A stretch of DNA of 64,000 bases, from contig CAKUCW010000003.1 in NCBI GenBank assembly GCA_934643825.1, forward strand, positions 52,123 through 116,122, given 5' to 3'. The notes below the pieces were generated by a model that saw nothing but the letters and a program-made list of their open reading frames with translations, searched no databases and was not told the origin of the DNA. Shown one piece after another: positions 8,749 through 16,749 of the stretch (the first letter of the stretch is position 1; each line of letters opens with the position of its first letter). The DNA is from an uncultured Clostridia bacterium. GTDB taxonomy: Bacteria > Bacillota > Clostridia > Christensenellales > Aristaeellaceae. The translations under genes were made by a program, and so were the position numbers.

Positions 8749-9150
8749 TTAAATCCACCATTCAGGCGTCAGCTCGCCAAGCGTAACGATGCGCCCCGAT
8801 TCATAATCGAGCATAATCTCCACATCGCGATACGTTTTCGGCATGAGCTGGGTCATCATCTCGCGGCACGCGCCGCACGGCGGCATGGCTTTGCCATCCC
8901 AGTTTACGGCGATCACGCGGCGAATTTCGCTCTCTCCGTGGGTGATCATATTGAAAATAGCGTTTCTCTCTGCGCAGATGCCCAGCGTACACGCGCTATC
9001 CACGCAAACACCGACATAGATTTTTCCCGAACCCGCTTCAATCGCCGCCGCAACGCCGCCTGCTTCCATCATCTCGGAAACCTTGCGCGGATTCAGCACG
9101 GCTTTTGCCGCATGGTACAGCTCCGTCCAAACCGCATCCACTTTACGCAT
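8749..9150 (-). CDS. cdd: Cytidine deaminase
   Basis: A 133-residue cytidine/deoxycytidine deaminase of the pyrimidine salvage pathway. The zinc site is the CAERNA motif plus PCGACRE, giving three Cys ligands and the catalytic Glu; length matches the usual 130-136. The ATG at 9150 overlaps the end of mbl by 8 bp (ATGCGTAA), with GGAGG directly before it. A GTG at 9141, with GGAGG nine bases upstream, is an alternative start. Position after mbl implies cotranscription. A blasticidin-S-deaminase-like activity cannot be excluded, as the two families look alike. Confidence 0.88.
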   Translation of the reverse strand: MRKVDAVWTELYHAAKAVLNPRKVSEMMEAGGVAAAIEAGSGKIYVGVCVDSACTLGICAERNAIFNMITHGESEIRRVIAVNWDGKAMPPCGACREMMTQLMPKTYRDVEIMLDYESGRIVTLGELTPEWWI

Positions 9151-10180
9151 CCTCCAGCAGGTCGCTTCTGCTTCCGGAAACCAGATCGATATTCTCATAG
9201 CGATCGGGATCGTCAATCAACGCGCTGAGTCCGTGCGCCACGCAAAGATCCGGCTCATCGGCAAGCGTCGTGCGGATTCTGAGCTGGTCGCTGATGACGC
9301 CGTCCAGCCCGAAGAGCTGTGCGCCGCCGCCGCTGAGCGTGATGCCCTCGTCGAAGATATCGCTCGCCAGTTCGGGCGGTGTGCGCTCGATCATCCTGTG
9401 AAGCGCATTGATGAGGTCGCGGAGCGGCTCGTCAAGCGCCTCGATCATCTCTTCGGAATTGACCGTCACCGCACGCGGCAGACCGGAAACCAGGCTTCTG
9501 CCGCAGGCGTCCATCTCCAGCTTGACGCCGCGCATACGGGCAGAGCCGATATCGATCTTCAGCTCTTCCGCCGTTCTCGAACCGATCAGCAGGTTATGCT
9601 TTTTGCGCAGGTAATCGCTGATGGCATCATCGAAGCGGTCGCCGCCGATATTCAAAATATCCCAAACGATCTGATGACCGAACGAAAAGACGGACACATT
9701 CGTTCTTCCGCCGCCGATATCGATATTCATGCGTCCATACGGCTGGTCAATGCGCATACCTGCGCCGATTGCGGAGGCAACGCCTTCATCAACCGGCACA
9801 ACGCTGCGCACGCCCGCATCGACCAACACATCCACCAGCGTCTGCTGTTCACTGGGCGCCATGCCGCCGGGCAGCGCCAGAAGCAGCTTCGGGCGGAACG
9901 CCGCACGCTTACCGACAACCTTACGCATGCAATACCGCAGCATTTTACTGACCAAGTCAAAGCTGCGGATGCGTCCGTCGCGGAGCGGGCGCTCGACGAT
10001 CAGCCCGGCGGGGGTTCTTCCGTACATACGGCGTGCTTCCTCGCCGACAGCGACCACATTACGGGTCTGCCTGTCATAAGCGACATAAGCCGGTTCGCTC
10101 AGCACGATTCCCTTTCCCCGGACGACAATATGAAGGGTCGATGTGCCCAAATCCATTCCCAGTTCATCAACGCCAAACAT
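9143..10180 (-). CDS. mbl: MreB-family cell-shape protein Mbl
   Basis: A bacterial actin that polymerises under the membrane and guides cell-wall synthesis. The 345-residue protein has the actin-fold nucleotide motifs: phosphate 1 (GMDLGTST, near the start), connect 1, phosphate 2 (NIDIGGGRTNV) and the adenosine motif (GITLSGGGAQL). Placement directly after spoIIID is the conserved spoIIID-mbl order of Bacillus and Clostridia, which is why I name it Mbl. Earlier in-frame starts exist to 10240, but the ATG at 10180 has AAGGAG eight bases upstream and begins the conserved core. Confidence 0.9.
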   Translation of the reverse strand: MFGVDELGMDLGTSTLHIVVRGKGIVLSEPAYVAYDRQTRNVVAVGEEARRMYGRTPAGLIVERPLRDGRIRSFDLVSKMLRYCMRKVVGKRAAFRPKLLLALPGGMAPSEQQTLVDVLVDAGVRSVVPVDEGVASAIGAGMRIDQPYGRMNIDIGGGRTNVSVFSFGHQIVWDILNIGGDRFDDAISDYLRKKHNLLIGSRTAEELKIDIGSARMRGVKLEMDACGRSLVSGLPRAVTVNSEEMIEALDEPLRDLINALHRMIERTPPELASDIFDEGITLSGGGAQLFGLDGVISDQLRIRTTLADEPDLCVAHGLSALIDDPDRYENIDLVSGSRSDLLEDA

Positions 10181-10278
10181 TCGTTGTACTCCTTTTTCTC
10201 CATTAGGTACTCTCTCCGCCGGGCCGGGCGTGGTATCCACAGCATTCCGTTCAAGCCGGTGGCTTGATCACAGCGCGG

Positions 10279-10536
10279 TCAAAAGAGTTTTGCATATCTT
10301 CTTCGTGTAGCTTCTCCGCCGCGCAGATGGCGTTCTGCCTTATTGCGTGCCAGCACAGCGGAAACCTCTTTATAAAGCGGTGCGGACAAATCCGAGAGCC
10401 GCGTTTCCATATCCTTATGCACAGTCGATTTAGAGACACCCATCACATCAGCTGTCTTTCTTACCGTAGCGCCCGTCGCGGCGATATATTCCGCCTCCAG
10501 CAGCACCCTGCGCTCGATCGCCTGATTCACGCGCAT
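10279..10536 (-). CDS. spoIIID: Sporulation transcriptional regulator SpoIIID
   Basis: A small (85 aa) DNA-binding protein that tunes mother-cell sigma-E regulon genes during sporulation. The helix-turn-helix contains the near-invariant GVSKSTVHKDM, and the C-terminal HLRGGEATRRRY matches the HLRGGEAT tail of B. subtilis SpoIIID. I place the start at the ATG at 10536, although GGGGGG directly abuts it. The GTG at 10530 is better spaced and gives a protein whose N-terminus has the same length as B. subtilis SpoIIID. Its presence indicates a sporulating or sporulation-lineage organism. Confidence 0.93.
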   Translation of the reverse strand: MRVNQAIERRVLLEAEYIAATGATVRKTADVMGVSKSTVHKDMETRLSDLSAPLYKEVSAVLARNKAERHLRGGEATRRRYAKLF

Positions 10537-10609
10537 CCCCCCAGACAGTCTTGGCAATCCGGGCTATCCTATGCGGGAAAACGCGTTTCTTGACATCCTT
10601 AACCCTATT

Positions 10610-10638
10610 ATCATATCGCAGGGCAGGAAAATCGTCAA
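10610..10638 (-). promoter_or_regulatory. Promoter candidate upstream of spoIIID
   Basis: TTGACG and TATGAT are 17 bp apart on the minus strand. This fits sigma-A better than the sigma-E consensus expected for spoIIID, so it may be one of several promoters. Confidence 0.5.
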
Positions 10639-10691
10639 GGGGACGATTGGGGAAAACGGCGGTGTGAAGCGATTCGTGAGACGGTTTTTTT

Positions 10692-10930
10692 GGGGCTTTG
10701 CCCCAAACCCCACCAAGAACCTGAGGTTCTTGGATTTCCCGCTACGCTATCGGCGTACGACATGGGGCTTTGCCCCAAACTCCACCCAAGAACCTGAGGT
10801 TCTTGGATTTTCCGCTACGCTGTCTCTTTGCGACAGCTGATGGTTGACGGAATACGACATGGGGCTTTGCCCCATACCCCACCAAGAACCTGAGGTTCTT
10901 GGATTTCCCACTACGCCGTCGCTTTGCGAC
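10692..10930 (+). repeat. Array of three modular hairpin repeats (family A)
   Basis: Three units (about 10692-10762, 10764-10836, 10861-10930) share one plan. Hairpin 1 is GGGGCTTTGCCCC; then a linker of A-rich plus CCCCACC type; then hairpin 2, arms CCAAGAACC and GGTTCTTGG around TGA; then a GGATTT-CCC(G/A)CTACG linker; then hairpin 3, with GTC/GAC arms around a CTTTGC loop (best in units 2 and 3). Related copies lie at 58147 and 60205. The array fills most of the 448-bp gap between spoIIID and truA and has no coding potential I would trust. Confidence 0.8.
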
Positions 10931-10951
10931 AGCGGACGGCTGTTCAGGCAT

Positions 10952-10980
10952 CAAAAAACCTCTCCGGCAGTCGGAGAGGT
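10952..10980 (-). terminator. Rho-independent terminator of truA operon
   Basis: A 9-bp stem (ACCTCTCCG/CGGAGAGGT) is followed by TTTTTTGA on the minus strand, starting 5 bp after the truA stop. Confidence 0.85.
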
Positions 10981-10984
10981 CAGC

Positions 10985-11818
10985 TTATTCAAAATACCCC
11001 AGTGCCTTTTCTTCATCGCCATCGTAAAGCACGCGCATCAGCGCCAGACCGCAAGCGGGCGCGGTCTGCCCGAGAGCCAGACGGTCTCCGGTTTCAATGG
11101 CTTTTGCAATACAGCCCATCTCACGTTTACCCATACCGACTTCCATCAGCGTGCCGGCGATGATGCGAACCATATTATACAGGAATCCATCGCCCAGCAC
11201 CGTCAGCACAACATCGTCGCCGCATCGCCTGACCTGTGCGCGATAAAGGGTGCGTACCGTGCTTTTTGCAACGCTTCCGCTGGCGGCAAATGCCGCAAAA
11301 TCGTGCTTTCCGCAAAGGCTCTGCGCCTCTGCGTCCATCTTTTCGGCATCCATGAGAACCGGCACATGCGCCTTATACTGTCTGCCGATGGCGCACATCT
11401 GCCGCTGGTTATAAAACGTATAGCGATAAACCTTTCCGCAGGCGGAAAAACGGGCATGAAAGCCATCCGGCGCCGCCGCGCTCTCCCGGATCCGGATATC
11501 GGGCGGGAGCATGGTATTCAGCGCAAAGCTCACCTTATCCGGCGGAATGCGGCTCGCGCTGTCAAAATGAGCGCAAAGCCCGAAGGCATGAACGCCCGCA
11601 TCCGTTCGGCTCGACCCTGTGACGGCAATCTTCTCCCCCGTCAGCCGGGAAAGCGCCTCCTCCAGCGTCTGCTGAACGCTCGGGCCGTTGATCTGCCTCT
11701 GCCAGCCGCTGTACGCCGTGCCGTCATATTCGACAACGAGCTTAAAACGCCGCTGTTCCTCGGGCGGATGATCCGCAGGGCTGGGAATGTGGTGGCTTTG
11801 CAGCTTAAACTCAGCCAA
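10985..11818 (-). CDS. truA: tRNA pseudouridine(38-40) synthase TruA
   Basis: TruA makes pseudouridine at positions 38-40 of the tRNA anticodon arm. The catalytic Asp lies in SSRTDAGVHA; YDGTAYSGWQRQ near the N-terminus and FLYNMVRIIAGTL near the C-terminus are also diagnostic. No ATG is available near the N-terminus; the TTG at 11818 has GGAGG about nine bases upstream and overlaps the ecfT stop by 8 bp, so I prefer it to a TTG at 11848. The protein is then 277 residues with a roughly 25-residue extension before the conserved core. The ecfA1-ecfA2-ecfT-truA order is common in Firmicutes. Confidence 0.93.
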   Translation of the reverse strand: MAEFKLQSHHIPSPADHPPEEQRRFKLVVEYDGTAYSGWQRQINGPSVQQTLEEALSRLTGEKIAVTGSSRTDAGVHAFGLCAHFDSASRIPPDKVSFALNTMLPPDIRIRESAAAPDGFHARFSACGKVYRYTFYNQRQMCAIGRQYKAHVPVLMDAEKMDAEAQSLCGKHDFAAFAASGSVAKSTVRTLYRAQVRRCGDDVVLTVLGDGFLYNMVRIIAGTLMEVGMGKREMGCIAKAIETGDRLALGQTAPACGLALMRVLYDGDEEKALGYFE

Positions 11819-12617
11819 GGAGTCTGCCCTCCGCAAAGATAACGGCAAGGAACGCCGCCATCGCCATCGCGCCGAACAGATCCAGCTTCGTATACTTCAG
11901 CTCGCGCAGGCGCGTGCGGTGGTCGCCGCCGTGGTAGCAGCGGGCTTCCATCGCCATCGCCAGCTCATTGGCGCGGCGGAAGGAGCTGACAAACAGCGGC
12001 ACAAGCAGCGGAATCATCGCCTTGGCGCGGGCAATGAGGTTGCCGCTCTCAAAATCCGCACCGCGTGCCATCTGCGCCTTCTGAATCTTATCGGTTTCTT
12101 CCAGCAGCGTCGGGATGAAGCGCAGCGCGATGGTCATCATCATCGCCAGCTCATGCGCCGGGAAATGAATCTTCTCCAGCGGATGCATGATGCGTTCCAA
12201 GCCGTCGGTCAGCTGCACCGGGCTGGTCGTCAGTGTCAGCACAGACGTGCCCATGACCAGGAACACCAGTCTGAGCGCAAAGAAAACCGCGTTATGCAGC
12301 GCTTCCCGCGTCAGGGTGAAAAAGCCGAGCGTAAACAACGGCGTTTCGCCCTGCACAAAGAACAGGTTCAGCACAAATGTAAAGATGATGATGAACCGAA
12401 GGGGCTTGATGCCCTTGAGCAGATAAGAAAACTTGATGCCCGAAATGCGCACCACGATATACAAAAACAGCAGCGCGATGGCATAGCCCGGCAGATTGCC
12501 CACGCAGAACACGCCGACGATATACAAAATCGTCAGGATGAGCTTCATGCGCGGGTCCATGCGATGGATGGCGGAATCTCCGGGGAAATACTGTCCCAGC
12601 GTGATATCGTTAAGCAT
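11811..12617 (-). CDS. ecfT: ECF transporter transmembrane component EcfT
   Basis: EcfT couples ATP hydrolysis by EcfA1/EcfA2 to vitamin uptake by interchangeable S-components. The 268-residue protein has several hydrophobic helices, starts MLNDITLGQYFPGDSAIHRMDPR (typical of EcfT, with the conserved HRMDPR), and carries the two C-terminal Ala-Arg-Gly coupling signatures (ARGAD, EARCY variant). The ATG at 12617 has GGGAGG five bases upstream and overlaps the ecfA2 stop by 8 bp. The extended frame to 12800 is an artefact of ecfA2. Confidence 0.93.
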   Translation of the reverse strand: MLNDITLGQYFPGDSAIHRMDPRMKLILTILYIVGVFCVGNLPGYAIALLFLYIVVRISGIKFSYLLKGIKPLRFIIIFTFVLNLFFVQGETPLFTLGFFTLTREALHNAVFFALRLVFLVMGTSVLTLTTSPVQLTDGLERIMHPLEKIHFPAHELAMMMTIALRFIPTLLEETDKIQKAQMARGADFESGNLIARAKAMIPLLVPLFVSSFRRANELAMAMEARCYHGGDHRTRLRELKYTKLDLFGAMAMAAFLAVIFAEGRLLG

Positions 12618-13476
12618 GGCGACCTCCCTTTCCGATGGCGGCTTCAACCGCTGCGCGGACTTCATCCATCCGGTAAATGCCTTCCGGAATGTCGAATCCC
12701 TTTTCGCGGAGTTTCTGCGCCAGCTCGACCGCCTGCGGCACATCCAGACCGATGGCACGCAGTTCCTCGCCCTTCGCGAAGACCTCGCGGGGCGTTCCAT
12801 CCATGACGACGCTGCCGTGATTCATGACGATGACGCGCTCAGCCAGCGCCGCCACGTCATCCATCGAGTGGCTTACCATGACGATGGTCGCGCCGGATTC
12901 CCGGTGCAGGTCGCTGATCAGCCCGAGAATTTCTTCCCTGCCTCGCGGGTCAAGCCCGGCGCACGGCTCATCCAGCACGAGCGTCTGCGGCTCCATCGCC
13001 AGCACGCCCGCAATCGCGACGCGGCGCATCTGTCCGCCCGAAAGCTCAAACACGGAACGCTCGGCAATCTGATCGTAATCCAGCGCAACGCGGCGCATCG
13101 CCGTGCGCACGCGGCGGTCGATCTCCGCCTCGTCCAGCCCCAGATTCTTCGGTCCGAAGGCGATATCCTTCTCAACCGTTTCTTCAAACAGCTGGTTTTC
13201 CGGATACTGGAAGACCAGACCGACGCGGCGGCGAATGGCACGCCTGTCCGTATTCTTATCCGCCAGATCCAGCCCATCGACCAGAACGCGTCCGCTCGAA
13301 GGCATGATCAGTCCGTTCAGATGCTGCACAAGGGTGGATTTTCCGCTGCCGGTATGACCGATCAGACCGATGAACTCGCCGTCGTTGATCGTCAGGGACA
13401 CGTCATTCAGCGCCTTCGTTTCATACGGACCGCCCTGCATGTATACATAGTTCAAATGCTCGATGACAATCGACAT
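12610..13476 (-). CDS. ecfA2: ECF transporter ATPase EcfA2
   Basis: One of the two ABC ATPases of the energising module, 288 residues. Walker A is GHTGSGKST, Q-loop VFQYPENQLF, signature LSGGQMRRVAIAG, Walker B LVLDEPCAGLDP and switch His SHSMDD. The FQYPE(N/D)QLF Q-loop and the N-terminal order mark it as EcfA2 (EcfA'). It overlaps ecfA1 by 25 bp and ecfT by 8 bp, so translation is tightly coupled. Confidence 0.93.
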   Translation of the reverse strand: MSIVIEHLNYVYMQGGPYETKALNDVSLTINDGEFIGLIGHTGSGKSTLVQHLNGLIMPSSGRVLVDGLDLADKNTDRRAIRRRVGLVFQYPENQLFEETVEKDIAFGPKNLGLDEAEIDRRVRTAMRRVALDYDQIAERSVFELSGGQMRRVAIAGVLAMEPQTLVLDEPCAGLDPRGREEILGLISDLHRESGATIVMVSHSMDDVAALAERVIVMNHGSVVMDGTPREVFAKGEELRAIGLDVPQAVELAQKLREKGFDIPEGIYRMDEVRAAVEAAIGKGGRHA

Positions 13477-14303
13477 ACTTCCTCCACCATCTCGTCCACA
13501 GTCAGCACATCCGCCCGCACGTCCACGCCGTCCGCACGCAGCATATGCGCCAGATCCGTCATCGGCGGTACGTCAAGCCCCAGTGCGCGAACCTGATCCA
13601 CCTTGGTGAAAACCTCACGCGGCGTTCCGCTCATGGCAATCCTGCCCTCGTCCATGACGATCATATAATCGGCGGTCGCGGCTTCGCTCATGTAGTGGGT
13701 AATGATGACGACGCTGATGCCCTCTTCCCGGTTGAGCCTGTGAACCGTATTCATGACCTCGCGCCGTCCGCTCGGGTCAAGCATAGCGGTCGATTCATCC
13801 AGAATGATGACATCCGGCTTCATCGCCAGCACGCCCGCGATGGCGACGCGCTGCTTCTGTCCGCCGGAGAGCATGTGCGGCGCTTTCTTGGCGAACTGGC
13901 TCATTTGAACCGCGGCAAGCGCTTCATCGATGCGCACGCGAATCTCCTTGGGCGGCACGCCGTTGTTCTCCAGCCCGAACGCGACATCCTCTTCGACGAC
14001 CGTCGCGACAATCTGGTTATCCGGATTCTGGAAAACCATGCCCGCATGCTGACGGATATCGAAGACGAGATCGTCGTCACGCGTATCCATGCCGACGACC
14101 CACACCGTGCCCTCCGAAGGCACATACAGCGCGTTGAAGAGCTTGGCAAGCGTCGATTTGCCGCTTCCGTTATGACCGAGTATCGCGAGGAACTCGCCCT
14201 TCTTTACGCGCATGTTCACATGATCCACCGCGTTTTTCTCCGCTTCCGGGTAGGCGTAGCAAAGCTCGCTGGTGATGATGCGGTTATCTTTCAGATTTGA
14301 CAC
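13452..14303 (-). CDS. ecfA1: ECF transporter ATPase EcfA1
   Basis: The first ABC ATPase of the module, 283 residues. Walker A is GHNGSGKST, Q-loop VFQNPDNQIV (the EcfA1 type), signature LSGGQKQRVAIAG, Walker B VIILDESTAMLDP and switch His ITHYMSEA. The start is the GTG at 14303, eight bases after GGAGG; an out-of-frame ATG lies between. It is the first gene behind an FMN riboswitch and a terminator hairpin, so the whole ecfA1-ecfA2-ecfT-truA unit should respond to flavin. Confidence 0.93.
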   Translation of the reverse strand: MSNLKDNRIITSELCYAYPEAEKNAVDHVNMRVKKGEFLAILGHNGSGKSTLAKLFNALYVPSEGTVWVVGMDTRDDDLVFDIRQHAGMVFQNPDNQIVATVVEEDVAFGLENNGVPPKEIRVRIDEALAAVQMSQFAKKAPHMLSGGQKQRVAIAGVLAMKPDVIILDESTAMLDPSGRREVMNTVHRLNREEGISVVIITHYMSEAATADYMIVMDEGRIAMSGTPREVFTKVDQVRALGLDVPPMTDLAHMLRADGVDVRADVLTVDEMVEEVCRLSSSI

Positions 14304-14324
14304 TGACCATTCCTCCGTGTACTG

Positions 14325-14362
14325 AAAACAGCGCCCCAAAAACTTCCGTCTTTGGGGCGCTG
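14325..14362 (-). terminator. Riboswitch expression-platform terminator
   Basis: On the minus strand CAGCGCCCCAAA pairs with TTTGGGGCGCTG across a short loop and is followed by TTTTC. It lies between the FMN aptamer and ecfA1, where a ligand-controlled terminator would be expected. Confidence 0.75.
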
Positions 14363-14386
14363 CAAAAGCATAGCAAATAGATGCCG

Positions 14387-14497
14387 TCCTCTTCCATCCA
14401 GACTATACTGTCGGTTTCGGAATTTCGCCGAATCGAGGGTCACTTGACCCGTCGCGGACTATACCGCCGGTCGGGAATCTCACCCCGCCCTGAAGAC
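14387..14497 (-). promoter_or_regulatory. FMN (RFN) riboswitch aptamer
   Basis: Read on the minus strand, the segment has the RFN core in order: TCAGGGCGGGGTGAGATTCC, then CCGACCGGCGGTATAGTCCGCGA, a variable GGGTCAAGTGACCC hairpin, GATTCGGCGAAATTCCGAA, and ACCGACAGTATAGTCTGGATG plus GAAGAGGA. These are the conserved junction elements of the FMN aptamer. A -10 TATAAT (14504-14509) with a weak -35 lies just upstream. It controls ecfA1 onward; no riboflavin synthesis gene or ribU is in the operon. Confidence 0.95.
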
Positions 14498-14503
14498 TCA
14501 CTG

Positions 14504-14532
14504 ATTATAGCATAAACATGCTGAAAAGGAAA
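14504..14532 (-). promoter_or_regulatory. Promoter of the FMN-riboswitch transcript
   Basis: A perfect TATAAT on the minus strand has a weak TTTCCT 17 bp upstream. Transcription would begin within a few bases of the aptamer's first helix. Confidence 0.55.
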
Positions 14533-14556
14533 GAGCAAATTTATCCTTCTGCCCGC

Positions 14557-15501
14557 TTACTGGTTGAAGGTGACAACTTCCTCTTCCGGCGGCTGAGCCG
14601 GCTCAACCTTGGTCACATACAGCACGGGTCCGACGCCCTTATACTGTTTGCGCTCCTCCGCCCTGACCTCAGCGGTGATCATCTGCCACGTCTTGGGCTG
14701 GGGAATCGGCTGACCGTTCGCCTTGGCGATAAAGCCGACAAAGCGCACGTCTTCCGCGCAGCAGACCATGCCCATACGACCCGGCACATACTCGTCCTGG
14801 CCGATGTTGCGGCCGCGGTAGATATAGCCCTTGAAGCGAACCGTCTTTCCGTCGTAATCCTCAGGATTTTCGGACGCGTCGAGGTAGAAAATGCCGAAAT
14901 GGCGATCCTCAATCTCAATCACGGGCGCATCCATGTCGTAGGGCGGCGGCATGCCCGCGCCGTAATCCTCGCTGGTTCCGTCGTCGTTTTCAAAATAGAG
15001 CGACGCCTGCGGGTTCATGCTGCGCACGTTGCGGTCGCGGATGAGCTGGCGCGTTTCCTCCGTTGCGCGGTTGAAGACGACCATGTCCGCATCGGTGATA
15101 TGCTGAAGCATGCGCTGACCCATGTTTTTGGCATAGAGGTCAAACGTTTCCGCATTCACCGTCGTGATGATCTGGTAGATTTCCAGCACCTTGGGCGTGC
15201 GTCCAATCGCCGCATCCAGATCCCACATGCCGTTCATCTCGATGATCACGCGGTCGGGGTGATGCTTGCGCACGAACGCCCGCAGGGTTTCTTCGTTATA
15301 TTCGTCCTCGTCCTCGATGCACTCCACGACGCTGTGCGTCTTCTTGAGCATATCGGGTTCGTATTCCGTTTCGCCCTCTTCACACTGAATGATGAGCGTA
15401 TTCTCATCGCGTGTGAAGCCCGGATCCTGCAATACGCTGGCGATAAAAGAGGTCTTGCCGCTTTCAAGGAAACCGGCAAACATGTAAACCGGAATTGCCA
15501 T
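14557..15501 (-). CDS. G3E (CobW-like) GTPase fused to a YcgQ-like C-terminal domain
   Basis: A 314-residue G3E-family protein. Walker A is GFLESGKTS near the N-terminus; the CxCC metal motif of typical CobW/ZNG1 proteins is absent. From about residue 200 the sequence (GYIYRGRNI...MVCCAEDVRFVGF) resembles the C-terminal domain of YcgQ/TIGR03943 proteins, which often accompany CobW genes, including a conserved Cys-Cys. It follows the His-rich G3E gene by 13 bp behind its own GGAGG site (ATG at 15501). I infer that the pair handles a transition metal, probably zinc, with this member as a partner or regulator. Confidence 0.82.
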   Translation of the reverse strand: MAIPVYMFAGFLESGKTSFIASVLQDPGFTRDENTLIIQCEEGETEYEPDMLKKTHSVVECIEDEDEYNEETLRAFVRKHHPDRVIIEMNGMWDLDAAIGRTPKVLEIYQIITTVNAETFDLYAKNMGQRMLQHITDADMVVFNRATEETRQLIRDRNVRSMNPQASLYFENDDGTSEDYGAGMPPPYDMDAPVIEIEDRHFGIFYLDASENPEDYDGKTVRFKGYIYRGRNIGQDEYVPGRMGMVCCAEDVRFVGFIAKANGQPIPQPKTWQMITAEVRAEERKQYKGVGPVLYVTKVEPAQPPEEEVVTFNQ

Positions 15502-15514
15502 TTTGTTCCTCCGA

Positions 15515-16729
15515 TCAGGCGACGCCGAACAGCTGCGCCAGCTTCTCATCCGCCAGCTTGCTGCCGATTACGCACAGGCGGCCGGTGTAGTCCGCCGGAC
15601 CCTTGCGGATATTCTGCTCGCCCGGGGTGTAGTCAAAGTGGATCCAGCCGCCGTCCGCGCAGGGCACGATGCCCTTCGCACGCAGAACCATGCCGTACTC
15701 GCCGTCATCCAGCTTCGCCAGCATGACAGACAGCTCGTTCTCGCCAAACACGCGAACCGTTTCAACGCCCCAAGAGGTAAACACCTCATCGGCGTCATGT
15801 CCGTGATGATGGTGATGATGACCGCAGCTGCAAACGCCGTTCTCATCATAGTGATGATGATGCTCATGCTCATCATGCTCGTCATGGTCATGATGATGCT
15901 CGTGCTCATGTTCATCCTCATCCTCGTCATGATGGTGATGATGCTCATCCTCATCCTCGTCATGATCGTCGTGGGCATGATGGTGATGATGCTCATGCTC
16001 ATCCTCATCCTCATCTTCGTCATGATCATCGTGGTCATGATGATGGTGATGGTGGCAGCACTCGTCCTCATCCTCGTCCTCGTCGCCATGCTCAGCCATG
16101 ACGACCGCCAGCATATCCTGCGCAAGGTTATGGTCGTCCTGCATCGCGGAGAGGATGGTCTCGCCGCTGATTTCATCCCACGGCGTGGTGATGATACGCG
16201 CCTTCGCGTTATGCTCACGCAGGAGCGCAACGACCGCCTCCAGCTTCTCCTGGCTCATGCCCTGCGTGCGGGAGAGCAGGATCGTGCCGGCGTATTCAAT
16301 CTGGTTGAGGAAGAACTCGCCGAAGTTCTTGACATACATGCGGCACTTGCCCGCGTCCGCGACAGTCACGAAGCTGCCCATGCAGGCTTCCGGAATATCC
16401 TTCTCCACGCCTTCGACCGCACGGATGACGTCGGAAAGCTTGCCGACTCCGCTCGGCTCGATGAGGATGCGGTCCGGATGATACTGGTCGATGACCTGAC
16501 GGAGTGCCTTGCCGAAATCGCCGACCAGCGAGCAGCAGATGCAGCCGGAGTTCATTTCCGTCACCTGAATGCCGGCTTCCTTCATGAAGCCGCCATCGAT
16601 ACCGATCTCGCCGAATTCATTTTCAATCAGAACAACTTTCTCGCCGGAAAGCGCCTCTTTAAGCAGTTTCTTGATGAGCGTGGTCTTGCCAGCGCCAAGG
16701 AAACCGGAAAAAATATCAATTTTCGTCAT
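15515..16729 (-). CDS. G3E (CobW/ZNG1-like) GTPase with a His/Asp/Glu-rich tract
   Basis: A 404-residue metallochaperone-type GTPase. Walker A is GFLGAGKTT, and the CxCC metal motif is GCICCS (Cys 63, 65, 66). Residues about 214-314 are almost entirely His, Asp and Glu, with roughly 40 His plus a CC pair and a CSC motif, between the GTPase and the C-terminal CobW domain (the latter from about 318). Such tracts bind or buffer Zn, Ni or Co in this family. The ATG at 16738 abuts AAGGAG; the ATG at 16729 is nine bases away and is preferred. It is first in a two-gene operon with the second G3E gene. Zinc is the likeliest metal, but the sequence does not decide. Confidence 0.9.
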   Translation of the reverse strand: MTKIDIFSGFLGAGKTTLIKKLLKEALSGEKVVLIENEFGEIGIDGGFMKEAGIQVTEMNSGCICCSLVGDFGKALRQVIDQYHPDRILIEPSGVGKLSDVIRAVEGVEKDIPEACMGSFVTVADAGKCRMYVKNFGEFFLNQIEYAGTILLSRTQGMSQEKLEAVVALLREHNAKARIITTPWDEISGETILSAMQDDHNLAQDMLAVVMAEHGDEDEDEDECCHHHHHHDHDDHDEDEDEDEHEHHHHHAHDDHDEDEDEHHHHHDEDEDEHEHEHHHDHDEHDEHEHHHHYDENGVCSCGHHHHHHGHDADEVFTSWGVETVRVFGENELSVMLAKLDDGEYGMVLRAKGIVPCADGGWIHFDYTPGEQNIRKGPADYTGRLCVIGSKLADEKLAQLFGVA

Positions 16730-16749
16730 ACAGAGCATCTCCTTATGGG

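Noticed and set aside
10692..10930. Reading the hairpin array as a CRISPR array
   Set aside because: The units are contiguous palindromes of 70-90 bp with conserved linkers, no unique spacers, and no cas genes are present.
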